A DNA stretch of 64,000 nt from Dryas octopetala (lineage: Eukaryota > Streptophyta > Magnoliopsida > Rosales > Rosaceae). Below the pieces are notes generated by a model, which worked only from the letters and a program-made list of their open reading frames with translations, was not told the DNA's origin and made no database searches. The position numbers and the translations under genes were made by a program. Of the stretch, positions 11,501 through 24,605 are shown in pieces. The stretch lies in contig OY992834.1 of NCBI GenBank assembly GCA_963921425.1, positions 24,255,923 through 24,319,922 of the forward strand, in the 5' to 3' direction. Each line of letters starts with the position of its first letter. Position 1 is the stretch's first letter.

Positions 11501-12057
11501 CAAGGAATTAAATTTCGGATTTCGAAGAAATTTTGATGAAAATTTTGAAAATTTTTAAATTTCGACAAAAAATTAGACCGAAACGACGGAAATTACTATC
11601 AAAATATGAAATTTTTTAATAAAACTTTACCATATGTTTATTTAACATATTATCTACTAAATTGATAAAAAATATTGAAGAAATCAAATTATATAATAAA
11701 TTTCATGTGATATAAGGTGAATATAATGCGCGCTAGAGCAAATACTGTTAAATAAAATTAGTATAATGAATAAACAAAATTAGTATATTCTTTATACTGT
11801 ATAATTTAATTATACACTAAAATCTAAACCCTAATACTCTATATATTCTATATACCCTATACTCTATAATCTATACATTAAACCCTATATACTCTATATT
11901 CTTTAGGATATTAGGTTTTAGACCCTTTAGGATACTTTTAATTATTTTTTTATATAGAAATGTATTAAAGTTTAAGATTTAAAATAACTAAACGAAATCC
12001 CAAACCTTTTTTTTCTTTTCAATTGCCCAAAGGCCTCAAACCCCCCTTCTTTTTTCT

Positions 12058-12094
<37 letters not shown>

Positions 12095-12130
12095 CTTTCC
12101 TTACTTTTTTTCCCCGTGCCTCTCTCTTCA
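11501..12130. mobile_element. Inverted, truncated copy of the nested hAT-type element
   Basis: Sequence from CAAGGAATTAAATTTCGG onward is the reverse complement of 5813 back to about 5150, at fairly high identity. It includes the GAAATTTCGACA block, the TTTAACATATTATCTACTA block, the AT-rich TATACCCTATACTCTATA block and the final CAATTGCCCAAAGGCCTCAAACC segment. The copy then runs into a poly-T tract (12061-12094) and CTTTCC-rich sequence. The far terminus was not found, so it is probably truncated or diverged. The candidate left duplication GCTGTAAG (11493-11500) has no visible partner. Confidence 0.7.
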
Positions 12131-12807
12131 GTCTTTTTTATTTTATTTTTTAATCTTTCCTTCCTTTTCTCCCGTGCCTCTCACCTAGCTAAGCTTTGTC
12201 TTCACTAAGTGTAATAACCTAAATTTTGGCTTATGGTAATTTTGTTACTTAGATTTTTCAAAGTTGTTTTAAGGAATTAGAAATTTCTTTAAATTTATTT
12301 TAACGAACTTAGACCTTTGGTTGTAATTCTAGATCTTAGTTGTGTGAAAATGAATTTTAGAAAATGAAAATTTAAGAATTTGGCGATTATTATTTTTTTC
12401 AGAATTAAATTATAAGAGTAGGATTTTTCATTTTTTTTAAAAGCAATTTGATTATTTTGAGGTTATAGAAAATTAGTACTCATCAATACGAGTCCGTATA
12501 ATTTTTCGGTGAATTATTTGGAGTCTCGAACTATTTTTGGTGAATTTCTAAAGTTGGAGAAAATATAAAATATAAAAATTTCAATAAATTTCACCGAAAT
12601 TTCAAAAATTTTGAAAATTTCGGAAAAATTCTTCTGAAATATTATTAAATATGTGTTTTAATTTTAGAACCCTAAAAAACCCAAATTTTTTACAAAATTT
12701 TACTGAAAATTTCAAAATTTAATAGCCTGACTATAAGTCAGTGCTCCACAACTATTTATAGTAACGTGGGGTTGAAAACTTGAAACACGAGAGTGCGGCA
12801 ACAAAAT

Positions 12808-12809
<2 letters not shown>

Positions 12810-12839
<30 letters not shown>
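12810..12839. repeat. (TA)n microsatellite
   Basis: About 15 TA dinucleotides lie upstream of the mTERF gene. The stretch from 12131 to 13045 otherwise holds AT-rich sequence with GAAATTTC-type phrases and the putative promoter of the mTERF gene. Confidence 0.9.
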
Positions 12840-12841
<2 letters not shown>

Positions 12842-13045
12842 GGGGTTTAAACTTTAAAATTTCTCACCCAATTTTTTTCCCGTTTAATTATCTTTTCCTC
12901 GGGAATAACATTTGTTTTTTGGCCACTACCTCGGGAATAACTTGAAAGCGCCAAAACTTTACGGAAGAGTAAAGACCCAGTAGGTTTTTGGTCCTTTTGG
13001 ATTTTCCAATACAAATCGGATCATCATCGACTATCTAATAATAAC

Positions 13046-14239
13046 ATGATACCGCTCTACAACTTGAAGATCATCAGATTGGGTTATTCATTATTTTCTT
13101 ATACATTTGCTTCCAGAACTAAAAGCTTTGTTCTTCGAGATCTAAAACCCTCACATTTTTCTCTTCAAACTCAGTTATTTTACAGACGCATCACCTCAGA
13201 AATCTCAGCAAACAAACCCAATTTCACAGTGACATACCTCATAAACTCATGTGGGTTGTCCCCAAAAGATGCAATTTCAGCTTCCAAGAAGGTCAAGTTG
13301 CAATCTCCAGAAAGAGCAGACTCTGTTTTGACCCTTTTGAGAAACCATGGATTCTCTGAAACCCAGATCTCAAGGTATGTCAGGTTATGTCCAAACAGTC
13401 TTTTATCCAATCCGGAAAAAACCCTTTTGCCCAAGCTTGAGTTTTTCAGCTCTATTGGAGTTTCAAGGGAGGACCTTGCTAGGGTTCTGGCTTCCAATCC
13501 ACTTCTTTTGAGATCTAGCTTAGGGAACCGTATTATACCCACTTATAATTTCCTTAGGAGTCTGCTTTCTGAGAAAAAAGTTATTTTTGTTTTCAAGAAC
13601 TGCCCACGGATTTTAATGGCAGGTCACTGCAAGAACGTGGTGCCAAATATTGGGCTTTTGAGAGAATTGGGTATGCCCCAGTCATGCATTTCTCTGTTGC
13701 TAACTCATCGTAATAGCGTTTTGATGCTCAAGCTTGAAAAATTTGGTAAAGTTGTGGATAAGGTGAGGGAAATGGGATTTAATCTGGAAAAATCGAATTC
13801 TGTGTTGGCACTAGAGGCATTGGCTTCAAACAATAGTAAGCTGATATGGAATCGAAGTAGCCAAGTTTATAGGAGGTGGGGATGGTCTGAGGGTGATATT
13901 CTCTCTGCTTTCAGGAAGCAACCTATGTGTATGATTCTGTCGGAGAAGAACATAATGCAAACAATGGAGTTTTTAGTTAACAAGATGGGATGGCCATCGG
14001 AAATGATTGCCAGTTACCCAGGGGTCTTGTGTCTTAGTTTGGAGAAGAGAATTATCCCAAGGGCTTCGGTTGTTAAGGTTTTGTTTTTGAAGGGATTGAT
14101 AAATGAAAACCTTAGTTTGAGTTATCTGTTCTATACTGTGGAGAAGAAGTTTATGGAGAGGTTTGTGACCAGATATCTAAATGAAGTACCTCAATTGTTG
14201 AGTGTGTATAAAGGGAAAGCTGAGATCCAGGATGTATGA
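13046..14239 (+). CDS. mTERF-domain protein, organelle-targeted (397 aa, single exon)
   Basis: This is an intact intronless frame of 397 codons ending in TGA. The first roughly 45 residues are rich in Ser, Arg, Lys, Phe and Tyr and poor in acidic residues, as in mitochondrial or plastid transit peptides. From about residue 60 there are tandem mTERF repeats of about 30-35 residues with the typical L..LG.....I...... P.LL pattern: SPERADSVLTLLRNHGFSE, then FFSSIGVSREDLARVLASNPLLL, then LRELGMPQSCIS. The C-terminal part is the plant-specific form (WGWSEGDILSAFRKQP, MGWPSEMIASYPGVL, SLEKRIIPRASVVKVL). Plant mTERFs of this small, intronless type bind organellar nucleic acids and affect transcription or splicing. 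The specific target is not readable. The ATG at 13046 is the first in frame and gives a plausible presequence. Confidence 0.93.
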   Translation: MIPLYNLKIIRLGYSLFSYTFASRTKSFVLRDLKPSHFSLQTQLFYRRITSEISANKPNFTVTYLINSCGLSPKDAISASKKVKLQSPERADSVLTLLRNHGFSETQISRYVRLCPNSLLSNPEKTLLPKLEFFSSIGVSREDLARVLASNPLLLRSSLGNRIIPTYNFLRSLLSEKKVIFVFKNCPRILMAGHCKNVVPNIGLLRELGMPQSCISLLLTHRNSVLMLKLEKFGKVVDKVREMGFNLEKSNSVLALEALASNNSKLIWNRSSQVYRRWGWSEGDILSAFRKQPMCMILSEKNIMQTMEFLVNKMGWPSEMIASYPGVLCLSLEKRIIPRASVVKVLFLKGLINENLSLSYLFYTVEKKFMERFVTRYLNEVPQLLSVYKGKAEIQDV

Positions 14240-14717
14240 TGTTGGTACGTTAAAATGGGTGAGATTGTAATAGTTTCATCCCCTTGGTGCTGCACGACTC
14301 AGTGGTAGCAGCTAGCTTTTGGCACTATATTATAAGGTTGTGACTTAATTGACGTTTTATATTTGCACACAACATGCTATTCATATTTCTCTTGAGTAAA
14401 TTCATTTATTTTTCAATGGCTGAAAAAAAATTCATTTGTTTGTCTTCTACTCTGCTGCCTAGTTGCTTTAGTCTTTAGACATATATACTTTCTTATTAAA
14501 AGAGCACTTGATGTTGGCCTGCTATCTGTGGTGCCACCAATTTTTGCAATTTATGGTTATTGACTTGGGTTGGTTTTGAAAATTGCGTTTGATAGAATAT
14601 ACACATATCTTCTATTGGGGTTCAATTTAATCTATTCTGGAGAGGAGTGAAAATAAACAAACTTTTATCTATTTTTTCAAACTATACGATATAAATTCAT
14701 ACAGAAAAACAAACAAG

Positions 14718-14739
<22 letters not shown>

Positions 14740-14748
<9 letters not shown>

Positions 14749-15065
14749 GTATTCCATTGTGGGATCCCATAAATAATTTTATTTGTGAGATCCCTCATAG
14801 GGCTCACTCCATATAGTATTTCAATGATCCAAATCGTCTATTCTTTAGGTCTCTATTCAAATATTATCCTTGCAAAAAATTAGCCAAATCTTTAGATAGG
14901 CAAATGATTTTCGATTTGACTAATTTTTTGCAAGGATGATCTATGAATAGAGGCCTAAAAAATAGATGGTTCGGATTGTTGAAAATCTACATGAAGTGGG
15001 CTCATCCGCCCCATCTCACATTTAACACTAAATGTGGGATCCCGCACTTGAAGCTCCCTGTGTAT
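14740..15065. mobile_element. Foldback MITE of the (TA)n-associated family
   Basis: The arms are inverted. The left has GTGGGATCCCA, GGGCTCACTCCATATAG and TTTGCAAGG/ATTAGCCAAATC-type phrases, and the right carries their complements (GATTTGACTAATTTTTTGCAAGG, CTACATGAAGTGGGCTCATC, AAATGTGGGATCCC). It lies next to a (TA)n/(TATG)n tract on the left. The same family recurs at 50197 and 52586 in the methyltransferase intron. No coding capacity. Confidence 0.8.
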
Positions 15066-17629
15066 TCATATATGTGTGTAAGATATCAATGGTTGCCGGT
15101 CCTTTATCCCTGCTCTGTTTATATATAATGTTCCTGCACAAGAAGCTTGCCTTTCTTAGTGGCCATGGCTGGGTTTCACTGCACCATTGTGATTCCCTTG
15201 TGTCAGCCTTTTTTCTGAGACCTTATGGATGAAGGGTGCAATGTACGCAGCAACACTTGTCTTATTTATAAAAATATAAAAAGAAAACAGATATGCAGCT
15301 CTTGTGGCTGTTGATTGGGTTCAGGGGACTAAAGATCCAACATTGAAAACTCATTTGGCAGTTGTATCTATGGGGATAGTTCTCTAATAATGTAAAAAGA
15401 CGACTTGTTTATTTTCTTACTTGGATGATAGTTCTCTAATAGTGCTTCTAGTTTTTATTTAAACATAACTTCATGCATGCCATTCAGTGCTGCAGATCAT
15501 GAGTAAATGAGTGCTTGTGTATGATTTTCCTGCTGTTATTAGTTCGTCCAAGATTATGGCATGATAGCATTCGTGTTATGTACCTTGTTTATGCATAGTC
15601 ATTTCTTCTCTGATTCTTCCACACGCGAAGAGGTTCTTCCACATTCCTATGGTATCCTTTATGCTTGCAATCAATAATCGTGGGACTACTTGGTATAATC
15701 TCTAACATAAATTTGCCGGTGCAGTTCAAAAATCGCCTAAAACCCCAAATGATCCCAAAACCAAGATCTTTGTGGGCGCGATTTACTGATGCGACAAGTT
15801 GTCTAGATGAAAATTTCTTCGTAGTATTTTGATCTTATCACATTTTGATTCTGTTTGCCGAGAAAAATGAGTGGTCGAAAAAAAGAAAGAATAGCTGTTT
15901 TTTGTTTCATTTATACTGTTGGATTGCAAGAATTGGTGCTTGAGTCATTATCAAGCTGATCACCTGAAAATGGAAACTAGAAGTATAAATTTGTTTACTG
16001 GGAACCAAACTTCTTTTGTTTGGTCTGATTGGGGAATCAAACTGAGCGTCTGTGATTTGCGTTTGATCTGTTTAATAATGGGGAATATTGTATGGTAATT
16101 TGGAAGTGTTTATTTGGTTTTGCGGTGATAATACTGAAAAGTGTTGTTTGGTTCCCTTTAGCGATATGCTTGTGCAGCACTTCTATGTCGCACTTGTAAG
16201 TATTTACGGATCAGTATATATTTGGCCCTTCTGAATGTGGATTTTCTGCACCTCTTTAATAATTTGCAAATGATTGTTGACATTTGGAAACCTTGCTTAC
16301 ATCGTGAGTCACCTCACCATGGTCCAACAATGTTGAACAATCATACATTGTTCCTCGCATTAAAATGTGCATTACTGCTATAATGTATAGGTGAATTCAA
16401 TTTAACTGCTGAATCAGATCGTTACATTGCCCTTAAGTTTAGCAGATGCTTCCCCACCTTGAATTTCAGTTGGAGATCTCTCTGTTCTTTTTTATTTCTC
16501 CGTCTTTATTACATTTCGAATATTTTTGCATACTTTTACTAGTAGCATCTACATTTGTCATGTTGTACTTGTAGTATTAAATTTGTCAAGAATGCATTTT
16601 GGAGAAATTTCGACTTGCGTTAAAACTTAAAAGGAGAGTGGGTTGCTGGAGATATGGTCATAGTATCTGTTAGTTTGCTTTTGTCCCACAGACATGGTCT
16701 TAAAAAAATCTGTTAGTTTGCTTTTATGTGGAGCCGTGAACTTGTAACAACAAGCCTATCATAAACGGTTAAATTTTAGACTAGAAAACCAGGAAAAAAA
16801 AAACTCAAATCTTAAACGGTCCAATATTAGCAATATTAAGGCTTGCGAAGCAACAACGAGAGAGAGACCCCCAACAAGCACAACACAGACCCCAAAAATT
16901 GAAAAAATCCATTTTGGAATAGGCGAGTAATCAAAGGTTCAACAACACGTAAACTGTTATTTGAAATTGAAATACCCAAATTTATTTCTAAATGAATAAT
17001 AATATTCCCCAACCCAAACAGAACACTACGACCAAAAGCACTTTCAAATGTCTTTATTGATCTATGAAACCTATTTGTTTTCTGCATATAACCCCAAAAG
17101 CAACATGCAGAAAAACATATGTGGGAAGATGAGGTCAAAGATTTTGGTTTTTGGTTTTTTAATTCTGGGTTCAAAGACTATATATGCCCCACAATGACCA
17201 AGCCACTAACTCAATTGACAGAAATTTGAAAATTGTCTTAGAATTGCTAACAGAATAAAACACAAAGACCAAATTGATAATTTTTAAAACATGAGAACCA
17301 AATGTGTTTTTTAGTCAAAATACAGGGATCAAAAACATAATTTTCCCAAAAAAAATTATGTACAATAAACAGTTAACATCTAATCAAAAATCTCATTCAT
17401 CACTTATGTACATTGCGGTCACAGAAATTTTCTTATCGATTGTACATACAACAACAAACAGAGACGACAATTCTTCGATTGAATATCAAGAATCCTGGCT
17501 GAGGGTCACAACATACAAATATTCAAATTTTAATAGTTTCTCCAAATTTCAATACCGGTGTCCTGATCATAGCTATAATCTTTATACCGAGTCAATTTCA
17601 AACAAACAGAGAACGCCATGAAGTACCTT
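15066..17629. other. Intergenic region, no gene recognised
   Basis: About 2.5 kb of non-coding sequence lies between the mTERF gene and the 3' end of the NO VEIN-like gene. The longest open frames (for example minus 17174-16836) have no recognisable similarity and biased, low-information composition. The last few hundred bases are probably the 3' UTR of the minus-strand gene. Confidence 0.5.
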
Positions 17630-20600
17630 TTAGGACACAACAGCAAACTCCTTCTGGTTCTCCGGTAGCAAGACAGCCAAGCGAAGCTGGCACAATTTCG
17701 CCAGATTGTTGTACACTGAGACCCTTGCAACATTATTTGGCAATAAAATGACATGTGCAATGCTGAAAGCTTCACCTTTCTCAATTGCAAATTGCAACTC
17801 TCTCATTGATATGACAAACCAGTCTTTTTTTGAAGATTTGGTTGCTTTAACTTCAATGAACTGTTTACTATTGTCCTCCTCTACAACTATGTCATATGGT
17901 AGCCCAGTTTCGCGATGTTCATTAACCCACTTCACAACTGACTTGCCAGCTTTCTCAATAAAGTATTTAAAAGCAACCTGCTCACCTTGTCTCTCAGTTG
18001 GGATTGCTTGTGCTTCATTGGGTGTGCCAAATCTAAGTTGATCTCTCTTGCTAAAAGTAGATGAACCCAGGTCAAGAGGGTCAGAAACAAGACCTAAATT
18101 AATTGGATCAAGTTCAATATGCTTTGCGAAGTCAGTCTCATTGCAATCCCTCCCAAAATTCTCTAGCAAATGAGTTGAATCTGGAGAAACTAAAGCCGCA
18201 GATGCTGCTGAATCATCTTCTATGGTCCAATTATTGTCAACTGAAATGGGAGTCAAATTACCTGTTTGTATAACAATGCCCTCTGTTGAAGCAAAACTTG
18301 TCTGGAGTGATTTATCATTCTGTGTCATTGAATGCACAGAAGAAAGGGACCAAACAGATTCACCATCAGGAAGCTTCGACACCTTTTGGCTATTTAAGAT
18401 GAAAAATTCTGTCTGCTCCTCAGTTGAACCTGATTCTGCCATGGTTGTGATCATATGAAGGAAATTTGCCAAGTGTAGTTCAGGATTTCCATTAAAAAAC
18501 AAGCGAGAAAGTTCCATAAATAGTGCATGAGAATCTGATTCTTGGGTCGTATACAAAATGCTACCCTGTATTCACAAGATAAAAGCAATAAGGTTATGAA
18601 AGAGAGTGAGAGATAGTATTTGCATGTCTCAATCACACCAAGTTCCATACGTGCTTGGTGAAATATCTTCCAAAATCAAAAAACTGTTACAAGCAACATT
18701 TTACAGGAGAAATGAAAAAAATAAAAATTTATAAATAAAAAGAGTCTGCATTTTTGCAGGATACATTTCTGTTTTCTTTTTTTTTTACCGAAACGAAGTA
18801 TGGAGGATGCATGTCACATAACCAAAAAGATCAAATGCTAATTCCTGGTATTCTAGTGTGCTGTAAATATATTGTGGCTCCAACAAACTTCTAAATTTGT
18901 TTGCAGTATACTAAAAGCATTAAGAGATGCACACAAGCGTGCATGCACATTCAAAGGATGAAATACCATACCTCCAGAAGACAACTACATTCAACTTGCT
19001 TCTGGGACTCACTTCCAGCACTCCTTATAGTATTCCGGTAAAACAGCTTTTCAACAACTACTACTTGAAGACGATTTAGGATATCAGAACCAGACTGCTT
19101 GAGTTGAGAATATTTATCTGGGCGTACACTATGTAAGTAGCGCTGTGCATATGGAAGAGCCCAATCCAGTAAAGCAGCTTTAAAGCTAGAGTCTTCCAGA
19201 CCATAATATATTGCCTCACGAGTTACAATCTGCAAATAAATGCACAAAGCATAGGGTGATTCAGGTGTACAGTCTCTTGACTTATTTTATTTTTAAAAAA
19301 ATTTATTATCCTATTTTCTTTGTTTTTAGGAGTGCATACATATAGATCCTTTATTATACATTGTGCAATGTAATATCACATAAGAATGCGCAAACTTAAA
19401 AAATATTATGACTTATTGAAGTCCATTTATACCACAAAACATGTTGCATGTTCATACACATGCGCACTCCTTGTGCGTGTGCACATGCACACACAGATAT
19501 CTTACCTCTGAAAGAGCAGGAATCCCTAAAGTTTGCATGAGGATGGACACTTTTGTACGTAGCATCTCTTTATCATCCTTACTCAGTTCACCAAAGTAGA
19601 GAAAATCAATGCCATCCAAATGCTTAAACTGCTTGCTTAAAGTCTCATCATCACACCAGCACAAAAGACCAAAGGAAGGATGTAGCGAAACCCACTTATC
19701 TTGTACAGTAGGAAGCACCATAAATTGCATCTTTGTGAGAGAATCTTTCAAGTATACAATATCCTCAGCACTCAATCCTGATTTTAGTCCATCAGCCCAC
19801 TTCAGAAAAACTTGAAAAACCTGAGACAAGAAACAATTAGGTCACAGTGCAGCTTGCATTAACTGTAATATTGCTCAAAATTTGATTACTTACTGCATTA
19901 GCTGCTTGTGAAGGCAAAGCAACATTTGATAAATGCAGCAAAATCTGAAGGTAGCTACGGAGAGGAGGGGTCTCATGTACTCCACATCCGTCAACAAAGA
20001 AGTCATGAAGGCCTGGGTAGAAATTGCAAAGGGTCTTATTCAAGGGATCATGAGTTGTTCCTGTTGAGCTGCACTGAGGATGGATCTCCTTGATTTGGTC
20101 TACGAAGGAAACGGAATCATGCCAATATACTTCTTCAGGGGACAAAAATGTACCAGATACCACATCCTCATGCCTGAATCTAGATGCATATGGAACAAAT
20201 ATGGAAGGTCCTGAATTGAAATCCTCTGCTATTTTCTGCTTCGAAGCAGTCATTTCATTCCAGATTAATGTGTAAAATTTGAACATTTGCGCTAGGCTGG
20301 AAGACAGAATTAAGGAAAGACTATCATTTAAAATGTGAAGCATCATGCAAAATTAAACAAATAAACAATAAAATGTAAAACATAAGAATTTCATATGGTA
20401 CTGAATGGATAATGCAAGCCCAAGGAAAACATCAGAAGATGCACTTATAATGAGAATTTTTAAGTGAAATTTTTTGGACAAATGATGGCAACGATATCAA
20501 ATAGCATACATAAGCTCACATGACTACATTGAAGCAAGACTAAGGTTGGTTTTGGTTAAAAATAAGCTTATCCACCAGAAGCATACAAAAAAAATTAAGA

Positions 20601-20860
20601 GTGAATTAGAACATGATGATTTGGAAGAGAAATGCAGAAGGCAAGAAGGTTCAAATAGTGATTGAGGACATCCTTGGCTAAGATAACAAAATTTGACCAA
20701 GAGATCACACATATTGTCCGGAATATTATCCACCAGCATGGCTTCACAAAGAATTTTGATCCAACAAAGACCCAGTGGCCTGTGGTTCACAGCAGTGACC
20801 TTTGCTTATTTAAGTCTAAGAAAACATAATGCATCTTTAAACATGGAAATATGTAGAAAG

Positions 20861-20908
<48 letters not shown>

Positions 20909-23900
20909 GGAAACAAATTTTCTTCAGCTCATAATTCCCACCCAAACAAGCTAAATATAATATCCCTATAGAACCACTGCTTATGGTTTAAGCACTTATA
21001 TTTTATTTGGTCTACTAGTATTAACAATATTGGTGAGCCATAAGATATCCAAAGTAAGAAACAGAAGCTAATGATATCGCTTCCGAATAAATGAAGTCAA
21101 TCATAACGGAGGGAAAAGTCAAGATCATACCTGGCTTTGAACGGGTTCTCACGTCTCCATAGTTTCAAAACCTCCACAGCATCGTCAAGAGAAACTATTG
21201 TCTTAAACCCAATATCACTTACAAAATTTCCACTTCTCACCTGTTTCAAAAGAAAAATGTACCAAATTGGATTATGCAAAACTTCCAAACAAGATTTAAG
21301 GTTTTCATATAGCTGAAATTGTAATTGATTACAGTGAGATTTATAATTCACAATCCACGGTAAATTATTGTCACATCCTGTTACAGTAGGCTTTTCAGAG
21401 GCAAAAGCTGCAAAATTTTCAAACTTAATTTTACAGAAAAATGCATAACCTTAGATGTCTTACAAAGAGGAAGGGAGAAAATCATAATCGGATTGCTGAC
21501 TGAATTGAGGTCAAATTTACATATGCATTATACTGAATGAAGTCTCAATCTAATATATCAAGGTTAGGTAGCATTGGCTAAATAATAACTTTTGAAATCA
21601 TAAATGGGGAGGTAATTCCATGTAGATATACCAAACTAACCTTAGGAACAGCAAATGGAGCAGATGCACCAAGAATCGAGCGCACTGCATCAGAATCATG
21701 ATATAAATCTTTAGGATAGTGAAGTGCATCATCCATCGTTGATGCTACCCATTTCACATCACAGATGTTGCTTATAAATGAAGATTTGAAGGGCTTTCTA
21801 TCTGCTACAGATTTAGAGGTACAATAACCTGTAGCTTTTTCACTATAACAATCATCCCATAAAGTATCAAGAACCTCTAAGAGATATTTACAACCACTTT
21901 TATTTTCATCTCTGGCCAAAAGGAACAATAAATCAACCAATTCAGGGGACTCCCAATCTGTGACATTTGATCCAAGGGAAATTAAGTCCTTATCCCATAT
22001 CACATTTTTAAATAGTCCATCAGACATATCAGTAATTCCCTTCTCAACTTGATTAACTTTCACAAAATCCGTTATTCCAATTTGCTGGAAAAATTCCCTC
22101 CACTTCATCAGTCCACATGGGAGCAATTTTGTGACTGGATGCTTCAAATAGGAGATGTCAACCTCATGCCACTTCATATCCACCATACTAATCAACTTAT
22201 TTATGTCAACAGGATTCCCAAATTCTTTACTGAAATGGATTAATACCTCAGAAGGTCTTTTAAAACCATGATTTGTTGATATATAAGCTTTATTTTGTAT
22301 TTCTGAGATTATGTGTTCCCTTTCAACATGACAATCAGAACAGCTTGACTGTAGGTGGACCATTACAAAGCAGACATATTCAGTCATCAAATTCTTATCC
22401 CTATCTGTAATTTTGTTATCAGTTATAGCTGGCAAGATGTGCACCTTGACAATTTCATGTGCAGACAACTGCTGGACACCAATTCTACCAAGCATGCTAG
22501 TGAGTTTGTCAACTGTCGCTGCATCCTTGGATGACATATCTACAGATGACATAGAAAAGAGGGCAGGACTTACAATCCGAAGCTTGGAATGTAAATTTGG
22601 AAAAGACTCAAGTCCATGCTGACCCTTAAACCTAGTGCTTAAGGCATCCAAATGTAACCAAATTGGGCCTTCGTCTACTGCGCCATATGTACCATCTGAA
22701 AGAGGAATCAATGCAAGCTTCCGAAGGTTTTCTATGAATTCCATTTCCATTCCAAAGTCAAATGAAGCTCCCACAGAAGAATTGAATGACATTGCATAAA
22801 GTGCACTTAGCCAAGAGGCCAACCAACCTAGACCCATTGATTTGAGGCCATTTTGCACATGACATAAAGAGTCCATAACTTGAAGCAGAACTTTGGGTCC
22901 ATACTCCGCAATACCTAATGCTCTTGCAAGTGGATCAGGCAGAACTATATTTTTATCCAAGAATCCAAGGCCAAGATGCTCATGTAGTAAACCATCAGGA
23001 AGGAGCAAGCGAGCCTGTTCATTCCAACCTCTTAGGACCTTGCAAGGAGGAACCCATTCATTATTTCCTCCTTCCAGGAGTAAGCAATTTGACATACGTA
23101 ATTTAGAAATAATCAATCGAGGAAGAGAAGAAAAGAAACCATGCACTTCCCCAACAAGCGGAACAAAGGACATATAAGCTTCCACAGCTCTTCCTGGATT
23201 CTCTCTAAAACATGGAAGAGAACAAAAGGATTTCTCTACATTAACAAACAAATTAGGAAATTCTGATAATAGCCACTGGTTCCATGGACTATCACCATCC
23301 ACTTCTTCTCTAGATGAAGGAAGAACAAAATCCCCCTGAAGAATAAATTTCAGGCCATATGTTCTTAGAGGAAGAAATGCAAAAACAGGCTGTTGGACTA
23401 GATTTGGACTATAATCGCCATTATCTGATTCCTTCAATGTAAATGCTATTGAGATTTCCGTTTTTTGTACATCACAGCGAATAAAATCTGCTTGCAATTT
23501 CTGGGATACCACAAACCATGTCATTTTCTTGTTCCCATGCGAAACCTTAACGATACCATCTCCCACAATTTCTTTTCTCATGACAGTAAGTGAATCATCA
23601 AGCAAGTTTCTCAACTTGATACACTGGAGGCGGTGAAGAAAGAGTAATAAAGATGGATGAAGATCTGAAAACATATTTATAATGTTTTTCATGACAGTTG
23701 CATCTGATAATTTTGATCTGAAAGGAAGAACAATGCAAGTGTTCCAGCAGTTTCGATCCGGCTGATCACTGTCACTAGAAGTTAGCCTATTAAACAAGTC
23801 AACATCGCAAGGAGGTACAACTGTTGGCAAAACAAAACCAATCTGACCCTGACTTATATCAAACTTGATATGGAATCCATTGGAATGAATTTCCGGAGCT

Positions 23901-24255
23901 TCTGTGACCTGCAGAAACATCCGCACAAATCAATGAACGTGCATTATCAATAGTGTATGGATACATTTAAGAGCCAAAAGGAAAATTGGCTTTCTTAGTT
24001 TGAGTACCATATTACAGAAGCCGCTTCAACCTCTACGTATTACGAACACAGTACCACTTTACAGGTAATTCTATTTGCACCTAATTTTTCACTTACCACA
24101 CCCATTTAATAGTTAAAAATTACTCTTCTCGACAAGTTATGACTAAATTGCCAATCTTTTGATCAGCACTTCAGATCACCATCTTTTGATATTCTGGATT
24201 ATTAAAGGAGGATAAAAATATCATCATATACAGGGAGATAAACCTATAACTACAT

Positions 24256-24295
<40 letters not shown>

Positions 24296-24562
24296 ACCCA
24301 AAACTAACTGAATCAGAAAGTAAAACATACCGACTATGAATCCAACGGAGCAAGGCTCCTCCCAAACAGGGAAAGAATCCCAGAACAGTATGAATGAAGA
24401 TGAGAGATTTCATTAAGAACTACAATAACAAATCATAGCAACAATAAAAACTTTTAAACAAGACCCTAATAAGGCCTGCCAAGAAATTTGAACAATGGCA
24501 TGACTGTATGAGCTACTTAAAGCAGCAAACAATCAAGTAAACACAAGTACTGTTTGACATGG

Positions 24563-24605
<43 letters not shown>

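Noticed and set aside
11476-11508. CCTTGCTTA / TAAGCAAGG pair as a separate small foldback element
   Set aside because: It is only 9 bp per arm and overlaps the end of a known element, so it is likely coincidence or a trace of an earlier insertion or excision.
12023-12208. Phe-rich open frame after 12023
   Set aside because: It is translation of a poly-T tract.
16836-17174. 112-codon minus-strand frame between mTERF and NOV-like genes
   Set aside because: No recognisable domain, no splice context, and a composition typical of random AT-rich sequence.
17706-23177. Several plus-strand frames inside the NOV-like exons
   Set aside because: They are antisense shadows of strongly supported minus-strand exons.
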